Part shown: positions 52,315 through 61,904 of the stretch, in pieces
How the letters are laid out: each line of letters opens with the position of its first letter
Position numbering within the stretch: position 1 is the stretch's first letter
Source of the DNA: Paenibacillus monticola
Lineage (GTDB): Bacteria > Bacillota > Bacilli > Paenibacillales > Paenibacillaceae
Assembly (NCBI RefSeq): GCF_009664975.1
Contig: NZ_WJXB01000014.1
Coordinates: 62,001-126,000, forward strand
DNA: 64,000 nt
Direction: 5' to 3'
Translations under genes and position numbers: made by a program
The notes under the pieces: generated by a model
What the model was told of the DNA's origin: nothing
The model's database searches: none
What the model saw: the letters and a program-made list of their open reading frames with translations, nothing else

Positions 52315-52935
52315 TTGAATACCTTAAAGCGTTATAAATGGACATGGATGCTGCTCCTGCTTGCTTTGATCATGGCCGGTTATTTAGCAGCCAATTCTTT
52401 AACCTTTGGCAAGAAAGAACTGCCGGTCATCGGGGAAGTGCAGAATTTCTCTCTGGAGAATGTGAACGGAGAGCAGGTTACGCTGGCTGATACACAGGGG
52501 AAGGTACGTCTGGTGTATTTCTTTTTCACAGAATGTCCTGATGTATGTCCCATTACTACCTTTATGTTGTCAAAGACGCAGAATTTGCTCCTCAAGGATG
52601 GCAGCTTCGGCAAGGATGTGGAGTTTGTCTCCATTTCCTTTGATCCGGAGAATGACACGCGTGAAGCTATCAAGGAATTTGCTGATCGATTTCATGCCGA
52701 TTATAATGGCTGGTATTTCTTGCGGGGAGATCAGGAAGAAATTCGGAATTTGGCAGCCAAGTCCTTTAAGGTGCTAATCGCCGGGAATAATAAGGATAAT
52801 TTCGCTCATGCCAATCTGATTGGACTGGTGGATCGCGATAATCGCCTTCGAGCACTGTACGACGCCGGAGATACTGAGAATGTGACACCGGAATTCCTTG
52901 CCGATACTGCGAAAACACTAGCTGCGGATAAATAA
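52315..52935 (+). CDS. SCO1/SenC-type copper chaperone for cytochrome oxidase
   Basis: 206 residues with an N-terminal membrane anchor (WMLLLLALIMAGYLAANSL) and a thioredoxin-like domain facing outside. The copper site is CPDVC (in FFFTECPDVCPITTFML) plus the distant His in FAHANLIG. It loads copper into cytochrome oxidase subunit II or reduces its cysteines. Being next to ctaB fits oxidase biogenesis. TTG start; AAGGAGGG is 12 bases upstream, slightly far. Confidence 0.93.
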   Translation: MNTLKRYKWTWMLLLLALIMAGYLAANSLTFGKKELPVIGEVQNFSLENVNGEQVTLADTQGKVRLVYFFFTECPDVCPITTFMLSKTQNLLLKDGSFGKDVEFVSISFDPENDTREAIKEFADRFHADYNGWYFLRGDQEEIRNLAAKSFKVLIAGNNKDNFAHANLIGLVDRDNRLRALYDAGDTENVTPEFLADTAKTLAADK

Positions 52936-52954
52936 TATATGATATGAATGAAAT

Positions 52955-53004
52955 AGGAGCCACCCTAAAGTCATGAATATGGCTTTTTGGGGTGGCTCCT
53001 TTTA
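52955..53004. terminator. Terminator after ctaB-sco
   Basis: AGGAGCCACCC at 52955-52965 pairs with GGGTGGCTCCT at 52990-53000, followed by TTTT. Confidence 0.88.
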
Positions 53005-53006
53005 TT

Positions 53007-53354
53007 TCAGAAGGGTAAGGGTTCAGGGTAGACAATAAATTCCTCCAGCCCTGCCTTTTCGAGTTGGCTGATATTATATTCATCAGGTGTACCCTCGACT
53101 CCGGCATATCCCCGGCGAGTATAAATATGACCGGCGTCTGGAAAAGCATCTCGCAGAACACCACGGATTTTTTTGCCGGAGCTGTCGTTGTCCATGTACA
53201 GGTACACTTCCCCGTCTCCCACTTTACGCCGCAAGGACTCCAGCTTGAGTGAATTGAGTGTGCCAAAGGTACACAGAATTTCAATTTCCGGCACTAACAG
53301 CCGCCGTAATCTGCTGCGGTCATTCTTGCCCTCCACAATAATTATAATGGACAT
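53007..53354 (-). CDS. Small Toprim-domain protein (YusF-like)
   Basis: 115 residues forming one Toprim fold: IIIIVEGKNDRSRLRRLL supplies the catalytic Glu, and VYLYMDNDSSGKKIR the DxD of the metal site. The tail (GTPDEYNISQLEKAGLEEFIVYPE) is shared with stand-alone Toprim proteins such as Bacillus YusF and the ribonuclease M5 group. The nucleic-acid substrate is unknown. GGAGGTGAC precedes the ATG and is part of a 12-base palindrome, ACCTCCGGAGGT. Confidence 0.8.
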   Translation of the reverse strand: MSIIIIVEGKNDRSRLRRLLVPEIEILCTFGTLNSLKLESLRRKVGDGEVYLYMDNDSSGKKIRGVLRDAFPDAGHIYTRRGYAGVEGTPDEYNISQLEKAGLEEFIVYPEPLPF

Positions 53355-53479
53355 TATCGGACAGTCACCTCCGGAGGTAATAGGCTTAGTACAGGTTTGT
53401 TGTTTTATTCTACCTAAGGTTCGCCATTTTTAACAGAGGTTCGTCCATTATGTATTCATTCCCCGGGAAATGTCGTAAA

Positions 53480-53516
53480 AAGAAATAATCACCCGAGGCT
53501 CGGGTGATTATTTCTT
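53480..53516. terminator. Bidirectional terminator between Toprim and MFS genes
   Basis: AAGAAATAATCACCCGA and TCGGGTGATTATTTCTT form a perfect 17-bp stem around loop GGC. Confidence 0.88.
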
Positions 53517-53522
53517 ACAGGT

Positions 53523-54719
53523 TTAGGCGGGCCGTCCATTCCAATCGGGCTGTAATGCAGATTGTTTGCCAGCATTTCTGGGCGGGAGCAGCAAGAGAGC
53601 TGTCATAAGCAACAGAAAAGCAATAAAGTACGGTGAGACAACTGTTCGCAACTGACCAGCTGCTACTGGTCCCGCAAAAGCACCAAGTGACATGGCAATC
53701 GACTGCAGCGAGAAGGTTCTGCCCATCCGGCTGGGACCACCAAGACTGATAAACAATGAGGCCATCGCCGGGAACAACACTCCTTTGGCTGCACCGAGCA
53801 GAAAGAGGATAGCTGCTGTGGGAACGCTGTGAAATGAGGCGAGCACGAAGAAACAGAGTGCCATGCCCAGCAGGGCAGCGGCTATTCTTCCAGCTGGCGT
53901 TAGGCGATTCAGAAAAAACATGCTGAGCGTTAGCAGAGCACCCAGACTTAGAAGCGATAGCAGTATGCCTGTTGAAACCATACTTCTGCTCCCGGTCTGT
54001 GTCAGAGGAAGCTCGAAGAAGAGCACTCCTTGTGAACAGGAAACGAAGAAGGGCAGAAGATAATATCGTCTGGACACGGGAACAGAGGTAGTTATTGGAT
54101 TATTGGAGATGGAGTTCTCCTTTGGCGACAGTGGCATTGGAGTTATAGAAGCTGCAGCAACTTTGCTATGCTTAGGTACACTGAAGTAAGCCATTACCCC
54201 TGTGAATATCAGAAGATAGCCTAAACTTCGGAAAGTGACAGAAAATCCGGCCTCTGCTACGATAAATGCACCGGCAGCCGGAGAAACAACGGAAGCTAGT
54301 GTATGGACGATGCCGTGGCCGGACATGTATTTGCCCTGAACTGCGGCATCAGACGATAGTGAAGCAAGCAACGTCATGCAAGCCGGAGAGAGGAAGGCCA
54401 AGGCAAAGCCGCTGGCCGCCCGCAAAATCAGCAGATGCCACGGCAGCTGTGCATGAGCCTGCAGCAGCAGAATTAGGCCTGCTGTAATCAGGCTGAAGAC
54501 AATGTAACGACGGCTACCATTGCGATCGACCAGCACACCTGCGAGCAGATTTCCGGGAAGGTGAGTCAAGGAGTACATGCCCATCATCCAGCCGATAAAA
54601 GCAGGGCCCGCGCCAAGAGAGAGAGCAAAGGGGGTCAGAATGGGATATTGGGCATGTAAATCGAAGAATGCCAGAAAAAGAAACAGATACAGCCACAGTG
54701 CGGTTTTTACAGGGAACAC
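53523..54719 (-). CDS. Major facilitator superfamily transporter
   Basis: 398 residues with 12 predicted membrane helices. The MFS loop 2-3 motif is GNLLAGVLVDRNGSRR, and there is a second, degenerate copy in the C-half (FLNRLTPAGRIAAALLGM). It resembles drug or sugar efflux carriers, but the substrate cannot be read. A hydrophilic loop with many Pro/Ser residues separates the two halves. The only available start is GTG at 54719, which abuts the GGAGG ribosome site unusually closely, so the true N-terminus is slightly uncertain. Confidence 0.88.
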   Translation of the reverse strand: MFPVKTALWLYLFLFLAFFDLHAQYPILTPFALSLGAGPAFIGWMMGMYSLTHLPGNLLAGVLVDRNGSRRYIVFSLITAGLILLLQAHAQLPWHLLILRAASGFALAFLSPACMTLLASLSSDAAVQGKYMSGHGIVHTLASVVSPAAGAFIVAEAGFSVTFRSLGYLLIFTGVMAYFSVPKHSKVAAASITPMPLSPKENSISNNPITTSVPVSRRYYLLPFFVSCSQGVLFFELPLTQTGSRSMVSTGILLSLLSLGALLTLSMFFLNRLTPAGRIAAALLGMALCFFVLASFHSVPTAAILFLLGAAKGVLFPAMASLFISLGGPSRMGRTFSLQSIAMSLGAFAGPVAAGQLRTVVSPYFIAFLLLMTALLLLPPRNAGKQSALQPDWNGRPA

Positions 54720-54995
54720 CTCCGTAAGCTAGCCCCGGCAAGGTAAGAAAGGCACAGGGCTGTTATATGAATTGCGTATTCAGTAATACAGGAGAAGTAG
54801 CTACTTGTACTTTACGTAGGACGGGAAGGGCTTATACCGTTTATTTTAAAAACATCAATAGATAGCCTTCTACCAACCCAGCTGCGCAATCATGAATTAT
54901 GAGGTTCTATCATGTATAATAATTAATATTGAGATAATGCCTACGGGAATAATCATCCTGTAGGACGAAATTAGCGATTGGGGTGTTGTGGGTTG

Positions 54996-55430
54996 ATGGA
55001 TCCAGAGGTATGGTCACAGTTCATAAGAGAGAATTGGTTAGTGATTGTTATTGCGCTTGTTATACTATTTGCGGTAATTAATCTGGTTAAAACTGTGCTG
55101 AAATGGGCGATTGTTATTGTTATTGTTGTAGGTTTATTCATTTATGGTGGGGTTACTATGGATCAAATTGGTAACGCTGTGAATAAAGTGGCGGATGGTA
55201 CAGTGAGCACACTGAAGAGTGAAGCACAGGAAGTCATGCTTAAAGAGGCGCAGGACGCCAAGTATACTTCTGGAGAAGATGGGACGTTTACGATCACAAC
55301 CCCAAACATTGAAATGAAGGGCAAGGCTGGCGAGGATAAAGTAGAGGTTACTTTCCGCGGTGTTAGTCTTGGGAAATGGAGTGTTACAGATACGACAAAA
55401 ACATTTATTGAAGAAGCTAAAAACAATTAG
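54996..55430 (+). CDS. Small membrane-anchored protein upstream of the transglutaminase gene
   Basis: About 144 residues. One or two membrane helices near the N-terminus (LVIVIALVILFAVINLVKTVLKWAIVIVIVVGLFIYGGVTM), then a soluble domain with a helix (VADGTVSTLKSEAQEVMLKEAQ) and a beta-rich end (GTFTITTPNIEMKGKAGEDKVEVTFRGVSLGKWSV). I do not recognise the family. ATG at 54996 is preferred; a TTG-led version begins at 54978. It precedes the CvpA-like/transglutaminase gene by 42 bases and is probably co-transcribed, so an envelope role is likely. Confidence 0.65.
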   Translation: MDPEVWSQFIRENWLVIVIALVILFAVINLVKTVLKWAIVIVIVVGLFIYGGVTMDQIGNAVNKVADGTVSTLKSEAQEVMLKEAQDAKYTSGEDGTFTITTPNIEMKGKAGEDKVEVTFRGVSLGKWSVTDTTKTFIEEAKNN

Positions 55431-55472
55431 AACACTGCGGAGAATTCATGAACAGGAAAGGAGAGGGCTGAT

Positions 55473-56618
55473 ATGCTGAACGGGTGGATCGAAAGTCTGA
55501 GTGATGCGAATGTCATCTCAATCACCCTTCTGCTGGTTGTAGTCTTCTCACTGCTGCAAGGTTGGAGCAGAGGATTCTCACGCTCGACTGGAAGATTATT
55601 TGGGCTTTTGGGTACTGGATTATTTACTATTGCAGCATTGGTATTGGCGATTCCAGCCACTGTGTATCTCTCACCATATGTTAGGGACTGGGCTTTGGGG
55701 GTTGTTCTTCCCGTTTCAGAGCTCAAGCAGTGGCAACAAATTTATTATACTGCAGTATCGGTGCTGGGAAGCTCACCTTTAGTGCGATTTCTGCTGCTGT
55801 TGTTGTTTACGTATAGCTTGATTCGTATATTGTTGGGTCTATTAACTTTTCTACTTCCTTTTCGTCTCCCAAGGCATACAGCGAGATTTGCGGATAGAAA
55901 GCTTACGCAGATAAGCCGCTTAGGCGGAGCCGTTATAGGATGTGTGATTGGCTTAGTGCGGGGCCTAGTACTTGTAATTGCTCTCTTTATTGCCATTGGA
56001 CTGAACCCGGATAGCAATTTTAGTCGCTATGTGGAGTCATCCCCTGTCTATAGCCAGAGTGCTGCCGCAGTAATTGAACCCTTTGCCGGTGAGGCAATGC
56101 AGAACAAGCTGCCGATTCTGACTAAGGCTGTCGCTGCGGAAATGAATGATATCCTTCGCCGGAAATATGAGGTCATTGATCATGATATTTCGCCGGATAT
56201 TGTTGGAGCTGCCTCAGATATTGCTGGACAAGCAAAGGATGACGAGCAGAAGGCCAGACTGTTATACGATTGGGTAGGCTCGCGAATAGCCTATGATTAT
56301 GCCAAGGCGGATAACTATGAGCAGAATAGAATTTGGCATGAGCAGACCCCTCAGAACACATTCGATACCCGCTTGGGTGTCTGTATCGATTATGCCCGTC
56401 TCTATGCGGTAATGGCCCGTTCACAGGGGCTGCAAGTGCGAGTAGTTACTGGTCAAGGGTATGATGGTCAAGGAGGACATGGACCTCATGCCTGGAATGA
56501 AGTCTATATTAGTGATCGGCAAGCCTGGATTCCACTTGATTCTACGTGGGCCAGCAGCGGTGATTGGTTCGACTCCAAGGATTTTACTGACACACATATC
56601 ACGGAAAGCGTGCTCTGA
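55473..56618 (+). CDS. CvpA-like membrane domain fused to a transglutaminase-like domain
   Basis: 381 residues. The N-terminal 185 residues have about five membrane helices and CvpA-type motifs: LQGWSRGFSRSTGRLFGLLG and RLGGAVIGCVIGLVRGLVLV. The C-terminal domain carries a complete transglutaminase-type Cys-His-Asp triad: Cys in DTRLGVCIDYARLYAVMARSQGL, His in GPHAWNEVYI and Asp in WIPLDSTW. Such domains act as cysteine proteases or amidases, possibly on peptidoglycan peptides. AGGAAAGGAGAGG precedes the ATG. The PBP genes that follow support a wall-related role. The exact reaction is unknown. Confidence 0.85.
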   Translation: MLNGWIESLSDANVISITLLLVVVFSLLQGWSRGFSRSTGRLFGLLGTGLFTIAALVLAIPATVYLSPYVRDWALGVVLPVSELKQWQQIYYTAVSVLGSSPLVRFLLLLLFTYSLIRILLGLLTFLLPFRLPRHTARFADRKLTQISRLGGAVIGCVIGLVRGLVLVIALFIAIGLNPDSNFSRYVESSPVYSQSAAAVIEPFAGEAMQNKLPILTKAVAAEMNDILRRKYEVIDHDISPDIVGAASDIAGQAKDDEQKARLLYDWVGSRIAYDYAKADNYEQNRIWHEQTPQNTFDTRLGVCIDYARLYAVMARSQGLQVRVVTGQGYDGQGGHGPHAWNEVYISDRQAWIPLDSTWASSGDWFDSKDFTDTHITESVL

Positions 56619-56732
56619 CCAAAGGCGCGGAGGATATAAGATGTATGGTACAATATCAACATATTTAAAGATAAGGCTGAGGGTGGTTGTCAGCCTAGTT
56701 TCATCCTATGAATAACCGAGGAGAGAACAGCT

Positions 56733-58802
56733 GTGAAGAGGTTCGGTAAATTGGGCTCGCAACCCGGCAGAACTCTTACAACAACCCTAGATCTGCGGAT
56801 TAATCTATTTTTCTTCAGTACATTTTTTATATTTTGCGTTATTATTGTACGTTTGGCGGGACTGCAGTTCGTTGAAGGCCCTACACTGACGGAGGTAGAG
56901 ACCAACCGGGAGACCAAGAATGCTCCACTTGCTGCTATGCGAGGGATCATTTACGCTGCCGGAGGAGAGAAGATTGCTTATTCTACTCCTGTTCAATCGC
57001 TTTATATTACGCTAACTAATGAATATACAGCGAAGGCTACCGATAAAGAAACAGGCAAGGTTGCATTTACCGAGGCAGCTATAATCAAAGCTAATACACT
57101 GGCAGATAGTCTGGTAACTGATTTTTCTGAATATGGTGACCCTAATGCACCGAAACTTACCCGGCAGGAAATTTTAGCATCACTGGATTTGGAGTTCAAG
57201 AAATATCTTGGTTATATCCCTCGCCGAATAAAGGCAGGTTTGACTTCTCAGGAAGTAGCCTATTTCATGGAACATAAGAATCAATATCCAGGTCTTTCTA
57301 TTGTTGAAGAAAGCTTACGCCATTACGATAAGAATACTGTAGCCGTGCAGACTGTGGGTTTTATTAAGCCCTTTAAATCAACTGAGGATTTAGATATTTA
57401 TCAGAATATTCGCAGTGCTATGAAGAAAACCAATTCTTCTCCCGGCTTATCCTATAAAGTTGATGAATTCGTTGGGTTCGATGGTCTTGAACTGCAGTAT
57501 CAAAGAGAACTGCGGGGAGAAAATGGCTATCAGGTCGTTTCCGTTACTCCACAGAACATGGTGGAGAAGGTAGAGAAGGTGGTTGCCCCTGTAAAGGGCC
57601 ACGACATCTGGATGACCATTAACAAGAATATACAACTGAAGACAGAGCAGGCGATTACCGATCAGATTAAATGGCTGCATACTAATGCAGTTCAAGGGAA
57701 GACCCACCCAGATGCCTTGACAGGGTATGCCGTAGCCATGGAAGTCGATACGGGGAATGTTATCACCATGGCCAGTATGCCTGATTATGATACGAATGTA
57801 TGGATCGCAGACTCTTTTCCGACGGAGATCTGGAACAAAATTATGAATAATTACCAGAATGGTACAATAACCTCAATCCAATCCGGCAGTTCAGGCCATG
57901 ATATCCGATCCGTGCCGTTTCTTGGCTCCACCATCAAGCCATTAAGTGTGTTGATTGGTTTGAATGAGGGATTTTTTACAACATCGGCTACGTACACGGA
58001 TAAGGGGATTGCTTATTTCGGAAAAGATGACAAATCATCTGTAAGGAATTCATCCGGTCACGTCTATGGCCCCATGGACCCAGCCAAAGCGATTGAGAAC
58101 TCATCTAATGTTTTTATGGTGGATATGGTTGGCAAACAGCTGTACTTGAAATATCAGGATAAGGGTGTCGATGTCTGGGACAAGTATATGAAGGATTTTG
58201 GTTTGGGTGTATCCACACAAAGCGGTCTGCCTAAGGAAGCAGCAGGTATAATTGGCTATAAAGATATAACGGCTGCAGGCAGTTCACAGGCTGCACTAGT
58301 CTATGCCTCCTTTGGCCAACAAGCTGGATATACAACGCTGCAGCTGGCTCAATATGCTTCCACACTTGCCAATGAAGGAATACGTATTAAGCCGCAGCTC
58401 GTTAGTAAGATAACAGATGCGCAAGGCAATGTAGTGAAAGAGTTCCAACGTGAGGTGCTGAATAGAGTTACATTTGCCCCATCCTATTGGAAAGAGATTA
58501 AACAAGGCATGAACAGTAAAGTCAGTGCCTTTGATGATTTTTCGTATGATTTTGCCCGTAAGACGGGTACTTCACAACAGATGGCGGATCGTGAGCTCCG
58601 TGACAATGGAGTCTTTATTGCATATGCTCCACGTGATAAGCCTAAGCTGGCCGTTGCGGTTATAATACCGGAGGGAGGCTTCGGCTCTAACAGCGCAGCC
58701 CCCGTAGCCCGTAAAATATTTGATGCCTATGACTGGGAATATGGACTAGACGGTGTGCCTAAGAAAAGTCTTCAACCTGCAGTAAACGTAATTAAGGAAT
58801 AA
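56733..58802 (+). CDS. Class B penicillin-binding protein (transpeptidase), first of a tandem pair
   Basis: 689 residues with an N-terminal membrane anchor (INLFFFSTFFIFCVIIVRLAGLQF), a PBP dimer-type domain (about 60-330) and a transpeptidase domain. Active-site motifs are intact: Ser399-x-x-Lys402 (STIK), Ser457-Ser458-Asn459 and Lys610-Thr-Gly (KTGTSQ). It crosslinks peptidoglycan outside the membrane. Family resemblance is to the elongation-type PBP2/PbpH/PbpI group of Bacillus. GTG start with GAGGAGAG upstream. The next gene encodes a close paralogue. Confidence 0.93.
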   Translation: MKRFGKLGSQPGRTLTTTLDLRINLFFFSTFFIFCVIIVRLAGLQFVEGPTLTEVETNRETKNAPLAAMRGIIYAAGGEKIAYSTPVQSLYITLTNEYTAKATDKETGKVAFTEAAIIKANTLADSLVTDFSEYGDPNAPKLTRQEILASLDLEFKKYLGYIPRRIKAGLTSQEVAYFMEHKNQYPGLSIVEESLRHYDKNTVAVQTVGFIKPFKSTEDLDIYQNIRSAMKKTNSSPGLSYKVDEFVGFDGLELQYQRELRGENGYQVVSVTPQNMVEKVEKVVAPVKGHDIWMTINKNIQLKTEQAITDQIKWLHTNAVQGKTHPDALTGYAVAMEVDTGNVITMASMPDYDTNVWIADSFPTEIWNKIMNNYQNGTITSIQSGSSGHDIRSVPFLGSTIKPLSVLIGLNEGFFTTSATYTDKGIAYFGKDDKSSVRNSSGHVYGPMDPAKAIENSSNVFMVDMVGKQLYLKYQDKGVDVWDKYMKDFGLGVSTQSGLPKEAAGIIGYKDITAAGSSQAALVYASFGQQAGYTTLQLAQYASTLANEGIRIKPQLVSKITDAQGNVVKEFQREVLNRVTFAPSYWKEIKQGMNSKVSAFDDFSYDFARKTGTSQQMADRELRDNGVFIAYAPRDKPKLAVAVIIPEGGFGSNSAAPVARKIFDAYDWEYGLDGVPKKSLQPAVNVIKE

Positions 58803-58839
58803 TAAATATATTATTTTAGAGTTAAAGGAGAGAAAAACT

Positions 58840-60975
58840 GTGAGTGTTTTCCGAAAGCAGGCCTCACCTCCAGACGAGTCTGATAACAAGAGTTCCCTAG
58901 GCCTGCGGATCAACGTGTTTTTCTTCAGTACATTTGTTATATTCTGTGTCATCATCATTCGCCTTGCTGTGCTGCAATTCGTAGAAGGGCCAACGCTAAC
59001 TGATGTTGAGACTAGCCGTGACACGAAAAATGTACCGCTTGCCTCCATGCGTGGTGTGATTTATGCAGCGGGTGGTGAGAAATTAGCGTATTCGACACCT
59101 GTTCAGTCGTTATACATTACCTTAACCAAAGAGTATACAGCAAAGGTTACCGATAAGAAGACGGGAGTAACTACCCTTTCGCCGGAAGCCAAAGCTAAGT
59201 CTGAGGCACTGGCAGCCAGTCTGGTAGCCGACTTTAATAAGTATGGCGATCCAAACGCGAAGAAGTTGACCAAAGAAGATATCATCGAGACAATGGATTT
59301 GGATTTCCGCAAATCTCTGGGTTATATGGCACGACGGATTAAGGCGGGTCTGACCTCCAAAGAAGTGGCCTATTTCATGGAGCATAAGGATGACTATCCT
59401 GGACTTGAAATTGTGGAAGAAAGCACACGCCATTATGATAAAGGTACGGTTGCTGTACAGACTGTTGGTTATATCAAGCCTTTTAAATCCTCAAGTAGTT
59501 TGGATATTTATCAGAATATTATTAGTGCGATGAAGAACAATCAGGACCCAGGTCTAACTTATAAAGATGATGAATTTGTTGGGTTTGACGGTCTGGAACT
59601 GCAATATCAAAGAGATCTTCGTGGGCAAAATGGTTATCAGGAAATCTCAGTTAATCCACAGAACATGGCGGAGAAGATCGAGAAGGTAGTTCCCCCTGTA
59701 AAGGGTAATGATATCTGGACGACGATTAATAAAAGTATTCAGCTCAAGACGGAGCAGGCGATAACGGAGCAGATTAGTTGGCTCCATTCTCATGCTGTAC
59801 AGGGCAAGACTCATCCGGATGCTTTGACTGGCTATGCAGTAGCTATGGAAGTGGATACAGGTAATATAGTTGCTATGGCAAGTATGCCAGACTATGATAC
59901 AAATATTTGGACCACGGGTTCATTGCCGACAGACGTCTGGAACGATATTATTAACAATTACCAGAACGGAACCATTAATCCTATTTCTTCGGGAACTTCA
60001 GGAAATGGCTTGAGATCCGTACTGTTGATGGGTTCAACAATTAAACCGCTTAGCGTGCTTGTCGGATTAAATGAAGGATTCTTTACGACCACCAGCGGGT
60101 ATTCAGATAAAGGATTTGCCACTTTCGGTAAAGCGGGACATGAGACGAAGGTGAGAAATTCTTCAGGGCATGTATATGGATATCTGGATCCGGCTAAAGC
60201 CATTGAGAAGTCTTCAAATGTGTTTATGGTCGATATGGTTGGCAAGAAGCTTTATGAACACTATCAGGATAAAGGTATTGATGTCTGGGATAAATATATG
60301 AAGGAATTCGGCCTTGGCGTATCTACACAAAGTGGTCTGCCCAATGAATTTTTGGGACAGATTAACTATACCAATATTAAGGCCGCCGGTAGTTCACAGG
60401 CTGCACTAGTCTATGCTTCTTTTGGTCAACAAGGCAGTTATACGGCAATGCAGCTTGCTCAATATGCTTCTACACTTGCCAATGAAGGACAACGGATCAA
60501 ACCGCAGTTGGTTAGCAAGATTACGGACGCGAATGGGAATGTAGTCAAGGAGTTCAAACGCGAAGTACTCGACGAAGTAACAACCTTTGATCAATCTTTT
60601 TGGAAAGAGATCAAGCAGGGCATGAACAGTGATGTGACTGCATTTGCCGATTTCCCTTATGACTTTGCCCGTAAAACAGGGACTTCACAACAGCTAGCGA
60701 AAGGTCAATTACGCGATAACGGTGTCTTCATCGCCTTTGCTCCGCGTAATAATCCTAAACTGGCTGTAGCTGTAGTTATTCCTGAGGGTGGTTTCGGTTC
60801 CAACAGTGCTGCGCCAGTAGCGCGTAAAATATTTGATGCTTATGATTGGGAATATGGGCTGGATGGTGTGCCCAAGAAGAATGTTCAGTCTGCAAATGAC
60901 GCAAATGGCGAGGCTACTACTAAGAAGGGAGATAGCGCGACTACAAATACTGCCGATACTACTAGTACTCATTAA
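58840..60975 (+). CDS. Class B penicillin-binding protein, second of a tandem pair
   Basis: 711 residues, collinear with the preceding PBP and sharing most residues: same anchor, same dimerisation region, same STIK (Ser399-Lys402), Ser458-Ser459-Asn460 and Lys612-Thr-Gly. It differs mainly at the N-terminal dozen residues, in short insertions (for example KAGHETK after FGTF) and by a 35-residue Thr/Ser/Asp-rich C-terminal tail. The intergenic gap is 37 bases with AAAGGAGAG before the GTG, so the two are likely one operon. Both copies look catalytically competent, indicating a retained duplication rather than decay. Confidence 0.93.
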   Translation: MSVFRKQASPPDESDNKSSLGLRINVFFFSTFVIFCVIIIRLAVLQFVEGPTLTDVETSRDTKNVPLASMRGVIYAAGGEKLAYSTPVQSLYITLTKEYTAKVTDKKTGVTTLSPEAKAKSEALAASLVADFNKYGDPNAKKLTKEDIIETMDLDFRKSLGYMARRIKAGLTSKEVAYFMEHKDDYPGLEIVEESTRHYDKGTVAVQTVGYIKPFKSSSSLDIYQNIISAMKNNQDPGLTYKDDEFVGFDGLELQYQRDLRGQNGYQEISVNPQNMAEKIEKVVPPVKGNDIWTTINKSIQLKTEQAITEQISWLHSHAVQGKTHPDALTGYAVAMEVDTGNIVAMASMPDYDTNIWTTGSLPTDVWNDIINNYQNGTINPISSGTSGNGLRSVLLMGSTIKPLSVLVGLNEGFFTTTSGYSDKGFATFGKAGHETKVRNSSGHVYGYLDPAKAIEKSSNVFMVDMVGKKLYEHYQDKGIDVWDKYMKEFGLGVSTQSGLPNEFLGQINYTNIKAAGSSQAALVYASFGQQGSYTAMQLAQYASTLANEGQRIKPQLVSKITDANGNVVKEFKREVLDEVTTFDQSFWKEIKQGMNSDVTAFADFPYDFARKTGTSQQLAKGQLRDNGVFIAFAPRNNPKLAVAVVIPEGGFGSNSAAPVARKIFDAYDWEYGLDGVPKKNVQSANDANGEATTKKGDSATTNTADTTSTH

Positions 60976-61027
60976 AAAATAAATAGCTACTCATAATGGA
61001 GAGCATACAAGAATGGAGGGGTGGCAA

Positions 61028-61807
61028 ATGATTGCCAAATACCGCCTGCTTGCATTGGATATGGATGGAACATTACTGAATGATGAACAGCTGATTACCC
61101 CCGAAACGGAAAAATGGATCAAAAAGGCAGTAGAGGCAGGCGTTCATGTGTGTCTGTCTACAGGAAGGGCCTTTAGAAGTGCTTTACCTTATGCAGAGCA
61201 GCTTGGCTTGCAAACACCAATGGTTACCGTAAACGGCAGTGAAGTGTGGCGGGCGCCGCACGAGTTATACCGCCGTTCCCTGATGGACCCGGTGCTGGTA
61301 ACTCAGATGTATGAGATTGCTCAGCAATATGGTATCTGGTTCTGGGCTTATTCTTTGGATGAGGTTCATAAAAGGGATAATTGGGATGGAAATGTGGAAG
61401 GCAGGGAATGGCTGAAGTTTGGTTATCAGACGGAGGACGACGACATTCGTCATAAGCTGCTACTGCAGCTTCAGGATATGGGGGGGTTGGAAATTACCAA
61501 CTCCTCCCCTTATAATCTGGAGATTAATCCACTGGGTGTGAACAAAGCGGCTGGAATACGGGAAGTTTGCAAATTGCTAGGAATAGACATGTCGCAGGTC
61601 GTCGCTGTCGGAGATAGCCTAAATGATCTCTCAGTGATTCAGCAGGCGGGATTAGGCGTTGCCATGGGCAATGCTCAGAAGACCGTAAAGCAAGAGGCTG
61701 ATGTTGTGGTGGCCTCCAACAATAAAGACGGAATTGCCGAAGTGATCCAAAAGTATATTTTGGCGGAAGCAAAGATAATCACTGCGGCTACTGTTGCAGT
61801 GAAATAG
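61028..61807 (+). CDS. HAD-superfamily Cof-type sugar phosphatase
   Basis: 259 residues. HAD motif I LLALDMDGTLLND, motif II LSTGRA, motif III Lys region (VNKAAGIREVC) and motif IV VGDSLNDLSVI are all present, with a Cof-type C2 cap. It dephosphorylates sugar phosphates, FMN or similar; the substrate is not predictable. The frame opens at 61013, but GGAGGGG then lies within it, so ATG at 61028 is preferred. Follows the PBP operon by 52 bases. Confidence 0.92.
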   Translation: MIAKYRLLALDMDGTLLNDEQLITPETEKWIKKAVEAGVHVCLSTGRAFRSALPYAEQLGLQTPMVTVNGSEVWRAPHELYRRSLMDPVLVTQMYEIAQQYGIWFWAYSLDEVHKRDNWDGNVEGREWLKFGYQTEDDDIRHKLLLQLQDMGGLEITNSSPYNLEINPLGVNKAAGIREVCKLLGIDMSQVVAVGDSLNDLSVIQQAGLGVAMGNAQKTVKQEADVVVASNNKDGIAEVIQKYILAEAKIITAATVAVK

Positions 61808-61828
61808 TAACTTAGCAATTACGGGTAT

Positions 61829-61863
61829 GCAAAACTGGCTTATGTTCGTGGAGCCAGTTTTGC
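61829..61863 (+). terminator. Terminator after HAD gene
   Basis: GCAAAACTGGCT at 61829-61840 and AGCCAGTTTTGC at 61852-61863 form a 12-bp stem; the T-run is inside the stem. Confidence 0.65.
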
Positions 61864-61904
61864 TGTGAAATGTGCTATCAAAACTTTAGGAGTTGAAGGA
61901 ATTG

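Noticed and set aside
56733..60975. One PBP copy as a pseudogene
   Set aside because: Both frames are full length with all active-site motifs and ribosome sites.
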